Of a stretch of 64,000 bases of DNA, positions 45,404-58,433 are shown one piece after another. The notes under the pieces were generated by a model that had not been told where the DNA came from, did not search any database, and saw nothing but the letters and a program-made list of their open reading frames with translations. Both the position numbers and the translations under genes were made by a program. The DNA lies in assembly GCA_021531385.1 (NCBI GenBank), contig JAFBIR010000008.1, forward strand, positions 62,001 through 126,000, written 5' to 3'. How positions within the stretch are numbered: the stretch's first letter is position 1; every line of letters starts with the position of its first letter. Source of the stretch: Parabacteroides distasonis (lineage in GTDB: Bacteria > Bacteroidota > Bacteroidia > Bacteroidales > Tannerellaceae).

Positions 45404-47926
45404 ATGAAAACTCTTTTAGTAAAATGGGGAAAACACCTGTTTGCCATTGTGATCTTTTTGGCGATGACGGTGGCCTATTTTTCTCCAGCGGTACTTGACG
45501 GCAAGATGATCCGTCAGGGTGATATGGAAAAGGCGGCTGGTATGGGTAGCAGCCAGATGGATCAGTATGCGAAAACGGCGCAGCCGGGTGAGTTCAGTGC
45601 TTGGTCGGATGCGATGTTTGGTGGTATGCCCTACGCCGGGGGGTATGGTAATCCGGCACCCGATTTGCCTACTTATAATTTGATTGAGACTCCTTTGAAG
45701 GGGATTGGCTACCTGAACGCAGGTATGGTATTTACCGGATTGATCTGCTTTTACATCTTGATGTGCGTGATGGGCATGAGTACTTGGTTAGCTATCGCCG
45801 GCTCGATCGCTTTTGCGTTAGCCTCTTACAATATTATTATTATTGAAGCGGGGCATATCACCAAAGCGTATGTGATTGCTTACATGCCGATTACCTTGGC
45901 CGGAATGGCGTTGTTGTTTAAGCGGAAATACCTGTGGGGGGCTGTGCTCTTCCTGCTGGGTGTGGCGCTCTCGATTGGTAATGGACACATTCAGATTACT
46001 TACTATCTGATGTTGCTTTGTGTATTTATCTATTTGGGCTATTTAGTCAGCTGTATCAAAGGGAAGGCACTGAAAGAATTCGGATTAACAACCGCCATCA
46101 TGATTGGATGCGTGGTGTTAGCAGTATTGCCCAATGCGCAAGGTATGTATTCTCAGTGGGATTTGGGTAAGAACTCTATTCGTGGCGCTACGGAATTGAC
46201 TACCACTACGCCCTCTGGCGAGCAGATCTCCTCCGGTTTGGATAAGGATTATGCGTTCGCGTGGAGCTATGGCAAAAGTGAGTTGCTTACGTTGTTGGTT
46301 CCTAATGCTTATGGAGGTGCCTCTGGTGGAGCTTTAGGTGTGGATTCGGAACTATACAAAGAGTTGAAAGCAAAAGGGGCTCAATTGGGCAAAGAGGTTA
46401 ATGCACCGACTTACTGGGGTGACAAGAGCTTTACCTCGGGGCCGGTCTATATGGGAGCGTTGCTTTGCTTCCTGTTTGTGTTGGGTATGTTTGTCATTTC
46501 CAACCCGATGAAATGGTGGCTCTTTGCGGGAGCTCTCTTCTTGACGCTGTTGGCATTAGGCCGTAATTTCGACAGCTTCAACGACTTTATGTTCCATCAC
46601 CTGCCGATGTACAACAAGTTCCGTACGGTGGAGATGGCTTTGGTCATTCCGGGAATGGTGTTGCCAATCATTGCCTTTTGGGGCTTGCGGGATGTATTGT
46701 GCGGTCAGGTGGAAGATGCGAAGTTGAAGAAGGGCTTGATAGCCTCGTTGGTGATCACGGGTGGTCTTTCATTGATCCTCTGGTTGATGCCGAGCCTTTT
46801 CTTGGATTTCCGTTCGGCTTACGATGCGCAATATCAGATGCCGGATTGGTATTACAACGCCTTGTTGATGGATCGAGAGTCGTTAGCCTCTGCGGATGCG
46901 TTACGTTCGTTGTTCTTTATCTTGGCGGGAGCGGTACTGCTTTTCTGGTATTATACCAGCAAGAACCGACCGATGGTAGCGAACTATGTGATGGTTGGTG
47001 TGGCTGTTTTGATGTTGGCTGACCTGTGGACGGTGGATAAGCGTTATCTAAATGAGAAAAATTTCGTGCGTCAACAACCAGCTGATGTCTATAAAGAGAG
47101 TGTAGCGGATCAGGCGATCTTCGAGGATAAGGATCCCTCTTTCCGTGTCTTGAATCTGAACAATCCCTTCCAAGAGACGACCGTTTCATATTATCACCAT
47201 TCTGTGGGTGGTTACTATGCGGCCAAGTTACGTCGTTATCAGGAGTTGATCGACCACCGTTTGCAAGGTGAGTTGAATGGGCTGATTGAGGCCTTGCAAA
47301 AGGCGCAAACCGCCAATGACTTGATGGGTGCGTTTGCGGCTTCTCCCTCTCTGAATATGTTGAATACCCGCTATGTGATTTATAATCCGGAGCAACCGCC
47401 TTTACGTAATCCGTTTGCTTTTGGCAACGCCTGGTTTGTGGATCAGGTGGAGATCGTGGAGAATGCCGATGCGGAGATCGCTGCCTTGAATACGTTGAAT
47501 CCATTGGTGAAAGCAGTGGTGGACAAACGATTTGCTGATCAGTTGAAAGGGTTCACGCCTGCGTTAGATTCCATGGCGACCATTCAGTTGGAGAGCTATC
47601 GTCCCAATCGGTTGGTGTACAAGACAGAGGCGAAGCGTGATCAGTTGGCTGTCTTCTCGGAGATTTACTATGATCCAGGGTGGAACGTCACGATTGATGG
47701 TAAGCCTGCCACTCATTTCCGTGCAGACTGGATCTTACGTTCGATGATTATTCCGGCGGGTGCGCATGAGGTGGTCTTTGAGTTTAAGCCGCAAGGTTAC
47801 ATCACCGCCTCTTACGTCGCTTCTTTCAGCTCCTTTGCGATCCTGCTATTATTGATAGCAGCTATTCTATACTCGGTTGGAAAGGAATTTCGGAAAGGGA
47901 ATGAGGAGAAAATAATGAAGGCATAA
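45404..47926 (+). CDS. YfhO-like polytopic membrane protein
   Basis: 840 residues with more than ten hydrophobic helices in the first two thirds, then a soluble beta-rich stretch (about 560-800) and a last helix before the Lys-rich end. The early loop (DGKMIRQGDMEKAAGM...) and DPGWNVTIDGKPA near the C-terminus are features of YfhO family proteins, GT-C-like membrane proteins that act in glycosylation of lipoteichoic acid in Gram-positives. In Bacteroidetes the role is unknown; transfer of lipid-linked sugars in the periplasm is plausible. It ends the glycan operon, directly before a 22-bp-period array and a convergent gene. Confidence 0.8.
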   Translation: MKTLLVKWGKHLFAIVIFLAMTVAYFSPAVLDGKMIRQGDMEKAAGMGSSQMDQYAKTAQPGEFSAWSDAMFGGMPYAGGYGNPAPDLPTYNLIETPLKGIGYLNAGMVFTGLICFYILMCVMGMSTWLAIAGSIAFALASYNIIIIEAGHITKAYVIAYMPITLAGMALLFKRKYLWGAVLFLLGVALSIGNGHIQITYYLMLLCVFIYLGYLVSCIKGKALKEFGLTTAIMIGCVVLAVLPNAQGMYSQWDLGKNSIRGATELTTTTPSGEQISSGLDKDYAFAWSYGKSELLTLLVPNAYGGASGGALGVDSELYKELKAKGAQLGKEVNAPTYWGDKSFTSGPVYMGALLCFLFVLGMFVISNPMKWWLFAGALFLTLLALGRNFDSFNDFMFHHLPMYNKFRTVEMALVIPGMVLPIIAFWGLRDVLCGQVEDAKLKKGLIASLVITGGLSLILWLMPSLFLDFRSAYDAQYQMPDWYYNALLMDRESLASADALRSLFFILAGAVLLFWYYTSKNRPMVANYVMVGVAVLMLADLWTVDKRYLNEKNFVRQQPADVYKESVADQAIFEDKDPSFRVLNLNNPFQETTVSYYHHSVGGYYAAKLRRYQELIDHRLQGELNGLIEALQKAQTANDLMGAFAASPSLNMLNTRYVIYNPEQPPLRNPFAFGNAWFVDQVEIVENADAEIAALNTLNPLVKAVVDKRFADQLKGFTPALDSMATIQLESYRPNRLVYKTEAKRDQLAVFSEIYYDPGWNVTIDGKPATHFRADWILRSMIIPAGAHEVVFEFKPQGYITASYVASFSSFAILLLLIAAILYSVGKEFRKGNEEKIMKA

Positions 47927-47937
47927 TGCCTAAAAAA

Positions 47938-48035
47938 TCATGGGCAATGCGCGATATTTTATTGCCCATGGTTTTCAAAAACGTTGCCCATGAAAAAATA
48001 AAATGTTGCCCATGCTTTTTTGTTGGGATGCCCAT
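47938..48035. repeat. 22-bp-period array, core TGCCCAT, with hairpin at the left end
   Basis: TGCCCAT starts at 47963, 47985, 48007 and 48029, exactly 22 bp apart. Read on the minus strand each unit is ATGGGCA followed by an A/T-rich tail. CATGGGCAAT (47939-47948) pairs with ATTGCCCATG (47961-47970) to give a 10-bp-arm hairpin that could terminate the YfhO transcript. The array lies between two convergent genes. Its minus-strand core ATGGG is shared with the array at 61942. Confidence 0.85.
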
Positions 48036-48069
48036 CATTTTTCAAAAAGACGGGCAACGTTTTTGGGGG

Positions 48070-49191
48070 TTATAAATCCCGCATGAAACAGAGCAGCTTG
48101 CTTGTGAGACTTCCCCACGAGAGAGCTGCTTTTTCTTTGGCTATCTGTGTGGGAAGGAGGGCTTGCCAAGAGGGGCTGAAAAGTGTACGGATGCCCTCGG
48201 CGATGGATGCCGGAGAGATGGCTTGTGTGACAATACCCGTTTTGGGGAGACCTATACTTTGTGCAAAGTCTCCAACGGGGGTGCTGACCATCGGTAGATC
48301 GAAATGATAGGCAACGGAGACCACTCCACTTTGTGTTGCGGAGCGATAGGGAAGTGCCAACGCATCTGCGGCAGAAAAATAGGTGGGAATATCCTCGTCG
48401 TGCACATAGCCATTATGCACAAATATGCGATCCTTTGCCAGTGAGGTTGCTATCAATGCCTGGTATTTCTCAAAACTGCCGTAACACTCGCCTGCAATCA
48501 CTAATTGATAATCTTCCGGCAAGAGATCCATTGCCTCAATCAGTAGATCCAATCCTTTGTAGGCACGAATCAAACCAAAGAACAGCAAGGTCTTGCGGGC
48601 TGGGTCAATTCCTAACTGGGCACATGCCGTCGTGCGATCCTGCTTGGCACCAAAATGATCGTATAAAGGATGCGGGTGTTGCACGAATTGGGCCTTGGGG
48701 CAGAGCTGACGTAGGTCGTTTGCCACATTATCGCTCAACACCAGGAATCCGTGGCATTGCTGGAAAAGCAACTTCGCCATGGGTTTGTCAAAGAAACGAG
48801 GTTCATGTGGAATCGCATTGTGAATCAAGGTGATCACCTTGCATTGTCGTTTCAAGCGATTAGCGATGTGTGCGTAGCCGGGCACAAAGAAAGACATCCA
48901 ATAACTGATAATCAATGCTTCCGGACGGAAAGCCTCTATGGCTTTCACCGTCTGAAAGTAGGAGAGCGGGTTGATGCTATCCAACACCCGCTCGTTAGGT
49001 ATGGCCATCGCTTGATCGCCCTCCTCCACATACTGCGTCTTACCGGGAAATAACAAATCGGGATATAATCGTTTGAAATTAAATGCTTTTACCTCATGGC
49101 CATCTTGGATAAGCTGACTGTAGAGCATACCGCTAAATTGAGCGATACCGCCGCGGTACGGGTATATGGGGGAGAGGATAGCGATGCGCAT
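48070..49191 (-). CDS. Glycosyltransferase, GT4 (GT-B fold)
   Basis: 373 residues. The N-terminus (RIAILSPIYPYRGGIAQFS) has the Gly loop of the GT-B fold. The middle has LLFFGLIRAYKGLDLLIEA, the start of the donor domain, and YHFDLPMVSTPVGDFAQSI near the nucleotide-binding site. It is convergent with the YfhO gene. The ATG is 5 nt after the ahcY stop codon, so it is the last gene of that operon. A link to the glycan operon at 43-48 kb is likely by position only. The sugar is unknown. Confidence 0.88.
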   Translation of the reverse strand: MRIAILSPIYPYRGGIAQFSGMLYSQLIQDGHEVKAFNFKRLYPDLLFPGKTQYVEEGDQAMAIPNERVLDSINPLSYFQTVKAIEAFRPEALIISYWMSFFVPGYAHIANRLKRQCKVITLIHNAIPHEPRFFDKPMAKLLFQQCHGFLVLSDNVANDLRQLCPKAQFVQHPHPLYDHFGAKQDRTTACAQLGIDPARKTLLFFGLIRAYKGLDLLIEAMDLLPEDYQLVIAGECYGSFEKYQALIATSLAKDRIFVHNGYVHDEDIPTYFSAADALALPYRSATQSGVVSVAYHFDLPMVSTPVGDFAQSIGLPKTGIVTQAISPASIAEGIRTLFSPSWQALLPTQIAKEKAALSWGSLTSKLLCFMRDL

Positions 49192-49196
49192 AGTCT

Positions 49197-50615
49197 TTAA
49201 TATCTATAATGATCTGCTTTGTATGGACCTTCAATCTTTACGCCAATGTAGTCGGCCTGCTTCTGCGTCAAGGTAGAGAGCTTCGCACCGATACGCTCCA
49301 AATGCAGACGAGCCACCTCCTCGTCGAGGTGCTTCGGCAAGCGGTAAACACCGATCTCGTACGGCTTTTGCCAGAGATCCATCTGTGCCAGAACCTGATT
49401 GGTGAAAGAGTTACTCATCACGAAAGAGGAGTGCCCTGTGGCGCAACCTAAGTTCACCAAACGGCCTTCCGCCAATAAGAAGATGGCATGGCCATCAGGG
49501 AAGGTGTACTTATCTACCTGCGGCTTGATGTTCAAGTGCTTAATGCCCGGATAGTTGATCAACTTATCCACTTGAATCTCGTTGTCGAAGTGACCGATGT
49601 TGCAGACAATGGCTTGATCTTTCATCTGCTCCATGTGTTCGATTGTGATAATGTCGCAGTTTCCTGTGGTCGTCACGAAGATATTACCCTCTTTCACAGC
49701 CTCTTCCATAGTTGTCACCTCAAAGCCCTCCATAGCGGCTTGCAGAGCGCAGATCGGGTCGATCTCTGTCACCAATACCCGTGCACCATACGAACGCATG
49801 GAGTGAGAGCAACCTTTACCTACATCCCCATAACCAGCGACAACTACCACCTTACCTGCGATCATCACATCCGTTGCCCGCTTTATGCCATCGGCCAGTG
49901 ACTCGCGGCAACCATACAGGTTATCAAACTTAGATTTGGTTACTGAGTCGTTTACGTTGATAGCCGGTACTAACAATTCTCCTCGCTCCATCATCTGATA
50001 CAAACGGTGCACACCGGTTGTGGTCTCTTCAGAAACGCCCTTCATCTCGGCTACCGTGCGATGCCAACGTTGGTTATCCTCTTGCAGGATACGGTTTAAG
50101 GTATCTAAGATGACCTGCTCCTCATGGTTACCACCCTTGCGATTGATGCTTTCCGGGTTCTCTTCTGCTCGATAGCCCATATGCACTAACAGGGAGGCGT
50201 CTCCACCATCATCCACGATCAAGTGTGGGCCTTTGCCATCGGGGAAACGAAGTGCCATCTCGGTACACCACCAATATTCCTCTAAGCTTTCGCCTTTCCA
50301 AGCGAAGACGGGTACACCGTCGGCTGCAATCGCCGCAGCCGCATGATCTTGTGTGGAGAAAATATTACAGCTGGCCCAACGGACATCCGCACCTAAAGCA
50401 ACCAACGTCTCGATCAAAACCGCTGTCTGGATAGTCATGTGCAATGAACCAGTGATGCGTGCACCCTTCAACGGCTGCTGACCAGCGTACTTCTGACGTA
50501 CAGCCATCAAACCAGGCATCTCATGCTCGGCGATCTCGATCTCTTTACGACCAAACTCAGCCAAGCTCATATCTGCCACTTTGTAGGGCAGATCATTCGG
50601 AAATAATTGTGACAT
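49197..50615 (-). CDS. ahcY: Adenosylhomocysteinase
   Basis: 472 residues, the NAD-dependent enzyme that splits S-adenosylhomocysteine to homocysteine and adenosine, which recycles the methyl cycle. The NAD site is [14 protein letters not shown] with [19 protein letters not shown]. The substrate residues lie in the [15 protein letters not shown] and [10 protein letters not shown] segments, and the protein ends KADHYRY as in the family. The long form is normal for bacteria. A consensus promoter is seen at 50658-50688. A GT4 gene follows at 5 nt. Confidence 0.98.
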   Translation of the reverse strand: MSQLFPNDLPYKVADMSLAEFGRKEIEIAEHEMPGLMAVRQKYAGQQPLKGARITGSLHMTIQTAVLIETLVALGADVRWASCNIFSTQDHAAAAIAADGVPVFAWKGESLEEYWWCTEMALRFPDGKGPHLIVDDGGDASLLVHMGYRAEENPESINRKGGNHEEQVILDTLNRILQEDNQRWHRTVAEMKGVSEETTTGVHRLYQMMERGELLVPAINVNDSVTKSKFDNLYGCRESLADGIKRATDVMIAGKVVVVAGYGDVGKGCSHSMRSYGARVLVTEIDPICALQAAMEGFEVTTMEEAVKEGNIFVTTTGNCDIITIEHMEQMKDQAIVCNIGHFDNEIQVDKLINYPGIKHLNIKPQVDKYTFPDGHAIFLLAEGRLVNLGCATGHSSFVMSNSFTNQVLAQMDLWQKPYEIGVYRLPKHLDEEVARLHLERIGAKLSTLTQKQADYIGVKIEGPYKADHYRY

Positions 50616-50657
50616 ATAATAACGTATAAATCTAATTGTTTACTTACTCGTGTGGCG

Positions 50658-50688
50658 CAAAGGTACTCACAATTCCCGGATTAGCCAA
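50658..50688 (-). promoter_or_regulatory. Promoter of ahcY
   Basis: On the minus strand, TTGG (complement of 50685-50688), 19 bp and TACCTTTG (complement of 50658-50665) match the Bacteroidetes consensus closely. The leader to the ATG is about 40 nt. Confidence 0.75.
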
Positions 50689-50730
50689 TGGGGCGGCATG
50701 AGGCCGTCCCCGTAGTGAGCTATACCGATG

Positions 50731-51159
50731 TTATCCCTGCATTTCCTTCGCTCTGAAAGCCATTGCGTAGAGGCGCATCTGTTTTACCATGGCTACCAAC
50801 CCGTTGGAGCGAGTGGGCGAGAGATGCTCTTTGAGGCCAACCTTCTCGATGAAATAAAGATCCGCATCGAGAATCTCTTGTGGCGTGTGGTCGCTCAGCA
50901 CCTGAATCAACAGGGAGACGATACCTTTAACGATGACGGCATCGCTCTCTCCTTGGAAGTGGATCTTACCGTCTACAAAGTCTGCTTGCAGCCATACTCG
51001 ACTTTGGCAACCCTCGATGAGGTTACTCTCGGTTTTATAACGCTCGTCGAGTGGAGGTAGCGAATTTCCTAAGTCAATTAATAACGCATATTTGTCCATC
51101 CAATCATCAAAGGCGGAAAACTCGTCTATGATGTTATCTTGCAGTTCGTTTATACTCAT
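50731..51159 (-). CDS. sufE: SufE-like sulfur acceptor
   Basis: 142 residues. SufE takes the persulfide sulfur from SufS and passes it to the SUF scaffold. The family core is ESNLIEGCQSRVWLQA, with the sulfur-carrying Cys in EGCQS, and the C-terminal HLSPTRSNGLVAMVKQMR segment is typical. The partial sufS at the window start is about 50 kb away. It is 12 nt from the M28 gene, so probably cotranscribed with it. Confidence 0.95.
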   Translation of the reverse strand: MSINELQDNIIDEFSAFDDWMDKYALLIDLGNSLPPLDERYKTESNLIEGCQSRVWLQADFVDGKIHFQGESDAVIVKGIVSLLIQVLSDHTPQEILDADLYFIEKVGLKEHLSPTRSNGLVAMVKQMRLYAMAFRAKEMQG

Positions 51160-51171
51160 TTCAATCCTTTT

Positions 51172-52167
51172 TTATTGATTATAAATCACCTCTAAGACGG
51201 TTTGCCCCACGGCTTTCAACGTCTCTCGGTCGATATTGTCCATATTGTCTTTTTGGGTGTGCCAATAGGAAGCGAATCCTGTTTCTGTGTCGGGGTCATA
51301 ATTGATAATGTCGATGGAGGGGATGCCTCTGCCACTGATCACGTATTGGTGATCGTCGGTGATGGCACCTCCATCCGCATTGATAAAATACTTGCCATAC
51401 CCTAAGTCACGTGCCTTGCTCCATACCATTTCTAAAATGGGAGCTGCGGCACGTTTACTTTGATATTCACGGAAGAAGGTGGCTCCTTTACCGCCAACCA
51501 TATCGAGAAGAATGCCAAACTCCGCCTTATAGTTCTTAACGTGTGGATTCTTGGCCCAAAACTGTGAGCCTAAGCACCAGGTGTCAGGCTTATAGTCATC
51601 GACAAATTCTGGAGTGCCGTAATCTTCCGCATCACAGAACAAGATGTCCACGCCTATGTTTGGGGCTTGTTGTCCTAACTGGCGAGCGATCTCTAATAAT
51701 ACGCCTACGCCACTGGCCCCGTCATCCGCACCATCCAATGGTTTTCGCAGGTTGGCTGGATCGGGATCATGATCTGAATAGGGGCGACTATCCCAATGAG
51801 CAAAGAGCAACACCCGCTTCGATTGTTCCGGGTTGTAGGAGCCAATCAGGTTACGCGCCTCCAACAAAGTCCCGTCGTACGCCTTGAGATTGGCCTCTTG
51901 CACATAAAGCTGTGCCCCGAAACGGGTCAGTTCGGATGCCAAATAATCGCCACATTGTTTATGCGCCTTGCTGTTAGGCACACGGGGACCGAAAGCTACT
52001 TGGTTAGCCACGTAGGTATAAGCGCTATCGGCTTCAAATGTGGGTGCTTTCGAAGTTGTTACAGCGGTTTGTGGTGAGCTGGTTGTCGTTGCTGTCTGTT
52101 CTGGACTTCCCGCTGACCCACAGGCCATCAGAAGGATGAGTGAACAGAGAGGAAATAGTTTTACCAT
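51172..52167 (-). CDS. M28 family lipoprotein, probable glutaminyl-peptide cyclotransferase
   Basis: 331 residues. The lipobox LMAC puts Cys16 at the cut, so it is a membrane-anchored periplasmic protein. Motifs are FAHWDSRPYSDHDPD, DGADDGASGVGVLLEIARQL and FCDAEDYG, with a late DDHQYV, which together bind one zinc in the glutaminyl cyclase branch of M28 rather than two as in aminopeptidases. The sequence resembles the cyclase of Porphyromonas. That enzyme converts N-terminal Gln to pyroglutamate, which fits the Gln after nearly every signal peptide cut in this window. An aminopeptidase remains possible. Confidence 0.8.
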   Translation of the reverse strand: MVKLFPLCSLILLMACGSAGSPEQTATTTSSPQTAVTTSKAPTFEADSAYTYVANQVAFGPRVPNSKAHKQCGDYLASELTRFGAQLYVQEANLKAYDGTLLEARNLIGSYNPEQSKRVLLFAHWDSRPYSDHDPDPANLRKPLDGADDGASGVGVLLEIARQLGQQAPNIGVDILFCDAEDYGTPEFVDDYKPDTWCLGSQFWAKNPHVKNYKAEFGILLDMVGGKGATFFREYQSKRAAAPILEMVWSKARDLGYGKYFINADGGAITDDHQYVISGRGIPSIDIINYDPDTETGFASYWHTQKDNMDNIDRETLKAVGQTVLEVIYNQ

Positions 52168-52188
52168 ATTCAGTCTGATTTATTAGGT

Positions 52189-54036
52189 TTATTTTACCGT
52201 GGCAGCGGCTTGAACTTGTCGCATCACACGCATAAGATTGCCACCCCAAATCTTTGCGATCTCTTCTTCTGTGTAACCTTTCTCGATGAGCTTTACGGTG
52301 ATCTGGATTAAGTCGTTATCAGCCTCGCATCCAATCAATCCGCCACCGCCATCAAAGTCAGAGCCCACACCGACATGGTCGATACCGGCTACCTTCACCA
52401 TGTGGTCGATATGCTCCACTGCGTCAGTGACACTGGCCTTCTTAGCGTTTTTGTTGATATAGGCATTCAAAAGGCATACTTGTGCGACACCTCCATTCTT
52501 GGCCAGCGCTTTCAGTTGCTCGTCGGTCAAGTTGCGATCATGGTTGCAAAGTGCTTTCGAGGAGGAGTGAGAGCAAATGATCGGTGCTTTGGTGAGGGCA
52601 ATTACATCCCAGAAAGATTTCTCGCTGGCGTGTGACATATCAATCATGATACCCTGCTTGTTCAACTCCTCTACGACTTGACGACCGAAGGGACTCAGCC
52701 CGTTCCACTCTGTCTTTGTTCGAGAGGAGGAGTCGCAAATATCATTGTCGTAGGAATGGCAGAGCGTGACGTAGTTCACACCCATCTTCTTAAAGCGGGC
52801 AATGTTGGCCAAGTCTTTTCCAATGCCATAGCCATTCTCAATACCAATGAAGAAGGCTCGTTTACCCTCTTTTTTCAAACGGATAAAATCCTCCTCCGTG
52901 ACGGCGATGCCGCAAAGATCTTTGTTTCGTTCAGCCTGCTCACGGATACCTTCGATCAGTCCTTTCACCTTCTCCACAGCGGCTTGCAGGGAAGCGTCAT
53001 CCCGTTTCCCTTGACCAATGAAGGCCGCCAGGAATACGCCATCGAGATAGCCCTCTTCCATCTTGGGTAAATTAACACGGTTGCGCTCACGGCTGGCGAT
53101 ATCAAAACCGGCACGTTTGAACCAAAAAGGGGTATCGGTGTGGGTGTCCACAGAGAGGAAACGGCCATGCATCTCCTTGGCTTTGTGGAAAGTCTCGGCT
53201 TTACCAACAAGGTGAGAGAAGACTTTCAGCATGGTTGTGTCTCCTCCGTTGGTGAGTGCTTCCGGATGCCATTGCACACCCAGAATCGAACGATTGGGAT
53301 AGGCCGTAATAGCTTCGATGATACTATCAGGAGAGAAGGCGATCGCCTCAAAACCAGGCGCTACATCCTTGACTGCTTGATGGTGAAAAGAGTTTACTGC
53401 TAAGGTGTCTTTCCCGAAAATCTCGACTAAGGGAGTACCCTGTTTCAGGTAAACGGCATGAGATCCATAGGTTGAAGGCAAGGATTGTTGATGTTTGATA
53501 TGATTGCCTTTTCTTTGGGCAGGAATATCTTGATACAGTGTACCGCCAAAGGCAACGTTGAGCAATTGGCACCCTCGGCAGATGCCTAAGATCGGGATAT
53601 TGCGATCGCTGGCCAATTTGATCAGCTTTAATTCATACAGGTCTCGCTGCGGATCGACTCCTCCCAATTGCTGAATGGGACTCTCCCCATACCAAAGGGG
53701 ATTGACATCAGCTCCACCAACCAACACCAATCCGTCGAGTTGGGCTACTGCGTTACGGAGGGTCTGGCCATCGGTGACAGCAGGAAGAATGACAGGTGTA
53801 CCTCCAGCTTTTACGATAGAATTGATGTATGTAGCACTGACCATGGAGTAGCCGTTGTCGTTAATACTGGCGGATAAACCAATCAAAGGTGAATGGCTTG
53901 CTCTTAAATTGACATCAAGCGAATCGGTCAAGTCATACAGTTGTTTCAGATCAGGCATTGCCGATCCTTTTGTCTGGGCATTCGCTCCACTTAAGAGGGA
54001 AAGTGAAGCGAACAAGGTTAAGAAAATCTTTTTCAT
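52189..54036 (-). CDS. Exported fusion: class I glutamine amidotransferase (PuuD-like) + membrane dipeptidase (M19)
   Basis: 615 residues. A signal peptide ends ANA with Gln at the cut. Residues about 48-275 form a gamma-glutamyl-GABA-hydrolase-like domain with C153 in GICRGCQ and H257/E259 in QWHPEA, so the triad is complete. Residues about 290-610 are an M19 dipeptidase with zinc residues in DTHTD (H299, D301), GIENGYG, DMSHAS and CSHSSS, and the GVGSDFDGGG Asp. By family knowledge, one half hydrolyses gamma-glutamyl amides and the other dipeptides (including D-amino acids), so the fused enzyme may degrade gamma-glutamyl or cell-wall peptides in the periplasm. It is 14 nt from a close paralogue upstream. 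Confidence 0.88.
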   Translation of the reverse strand: MKKIFLTLFASLSLLSGANAQTKGSAMPDLKQLYDLTDSLDVNLRASHSPLIGLSASINDNGYSMVSATYINSIVKAGGTPVILPAVTDGQTLRNAVAQLDGLVLVGGADVNPLWYGESPIQQLGGVDPQRDLYELKLIKLASDRNIPILGICRGCQLLNVAFGGTLYQDIPAQRKGNHIKHQQSLPSTYGSHAVYLKQGTPLVEIFGKDTLAVNSFHHQAVKDVAPGFEAIAFSPDSIIEAITAYPNRSILGVQWHPEALTNGGDTTMLKVFSHLVGKAETFHKAKEMHGRFLSVDTHTDTPFWFKRAGFDIASRERNRVNLPKMEEGYLDGVFLAAFIGQGKRDDASLQAAVEKVKGLIEGIREQAERNKDLCGIAVTEEDFIRLKKEGKRAFFIGIENGYGIGKDLANIARFKKMGVNYVTLCHSYDNDICDSSSRTKTEWNGLSPFGRQVVEELNKQGIMIDMSHASEKSFWDVIALTKAPIICSHSSSKALCNHDRNLTDEQLKALAKNGGVAQVCLLNAYINKNAKKASVTDAVEHIDHMVKVAGIDHVGVGSDFDGGGGLIGCEADNDLIQITVKLIEKGYTEEEIAKIWGGNLMRVMRQVQAAATVK

Positions 54037-54050
54037 TTGTAAACGGTTTA

Positions 54051-57762
<3,712 letters not shown>

Positions 57763-57803
57763 TTATTATTTCTTTAAAATTCTATTATGGTCAATTTAGC
57801 TGT

Positions 57804-57811
57804 CAAAAGTA
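57804..57811 (-). promoter_or_regulatory. Candidate -7 box for gyrB
   Basis: TACTTTTG on the minus strand, 54 bp before the gyrB ATG. The -33 box is unclear. Confidence 0.45.
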
Positions 57812-57855
57812 GTGATTATTATCGAGATAGTGAAGCTTTGGCTGTAAAATATAGC

Positions 57856-57885
57856 AAAAAAGCCGGACTTACATGAAGTCCGGCT
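57856..57885 (-). terminator. Rho-independent terminator of rpsT
   Basis: On the minus strand, AGCCGGACTT and AAGTCCGGCT form a perfect stem with a 5-nt loop and a run of T. It lies 33 bp after the rpsT stop codon and separates it from gyrB. Confidence 0.9.
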
Positions 57886-57917
57886 TATGCTTGATACTCG
57901 TAAAAATACGTTGCTGC

Positions 57918-58172
57918 TTAGGCTAAGCTATTCACGTGCTTTGCCAACTTTGATTTCAGGTTACCAGCCTTGTTCTTGTGGATAACGTGCTTCTTTGCCA
58001 ATTTATCCAACATGGAGCATACCTTCGGATACAAAGTGGTAGCCTCGTTCTTGTCCTCCGTAGCGCGCAATACACGCACAGCGTTTCTCGCTGTCTTAGC
58101 GTAGTATCTATTGCGGAGACGTCTTGCGTTAGTCTGTCTGATTCTCTTGATAGATGACTTATGGTTTGCCAT
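57918..58172 (-). CDS. rpsT: Ribosomal protein S20
   Basis: 84 residues, Lys/Arg-rich, starting [21 protein letters not shown] and ending [12 protein letters not shown], the normal form of bacterial S20, which binds 16S rRNA. It lies 41 nt after tRNA-Glu on the same strand and probably shares its transcript. A strong terminator follows. Confidence 0.98.
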   Translation of the reverse strand: MANHKSSIKRIRQTNARRLRNRYYAKTARNAVRVLRATEDKNEATTLYPKVCSMLDKLAKKHVIHKNKAGNLKSKLAKHVNSLA

Positions 58173-58213
58173 TTCTAGATCTTCTCTTTATTGTTTTTTA
58201 TTCCTGTTTATTG

Positions 58214-58285
58214 TAGCCCATAGGGGAATCGAACCCCTCTTTCAAGAATGAAAATCTTGCGTCCTAGCCGATAGACGAATGGGCC
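58214..58285 (-). tRNA. tRNA-Glu (anticodon UUC)
   Basis: A 72-nt cloverleaf on the minus strand. The acceptor is GGCCCAT with ATGGGCT and discriminator A. The anticodon stem is CAAGA with TCTTG, the loop is TTTTCAT (anticodon TTC), and the T arm contains GGTTCGATTCC. CCA is not encoded. A consensus promoter is upstream. Confidence 0.96.
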
Positions 58286-58335
58286 AACGAGACAAAATAC
58301 TGTCTGTTAGGAAATAGCTTTCCTGTTTTGCGGTG

Positions 58336-58366
58336 CAAAGATAGACCTATTCCCCGAACTTGCAAA
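58336..58366 (-). promoter_or_regulatory. Promoter of tRNA-Glu/rpsT
   Basis: On the minus strand, TTTG (complement of 58363-58366), exactly 19 bp and TATCTTTG (complement of 58336-58343), ending about 50 bp before the tRNA. A full match to the consensus. Confidence 0.8.
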
Positions 58367-58397
58367 ACTTTTCAAGGAAAAATTCGATTTAAATGCT

Positions 58398-58405
58398 TAC
58401 TTTTG
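58398..58405 (+). promoter_or_regulatory. Candidate -7 box for recO
   Basis: TACTTTTG, 28 bp before the ATG at 58434 and divergent from the tRNA-Glu promoter. Confidence 0.5.
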
Positions 58406-58433
58406 CCTCTTGGAGCGTAAGCAGATAAAGAAT

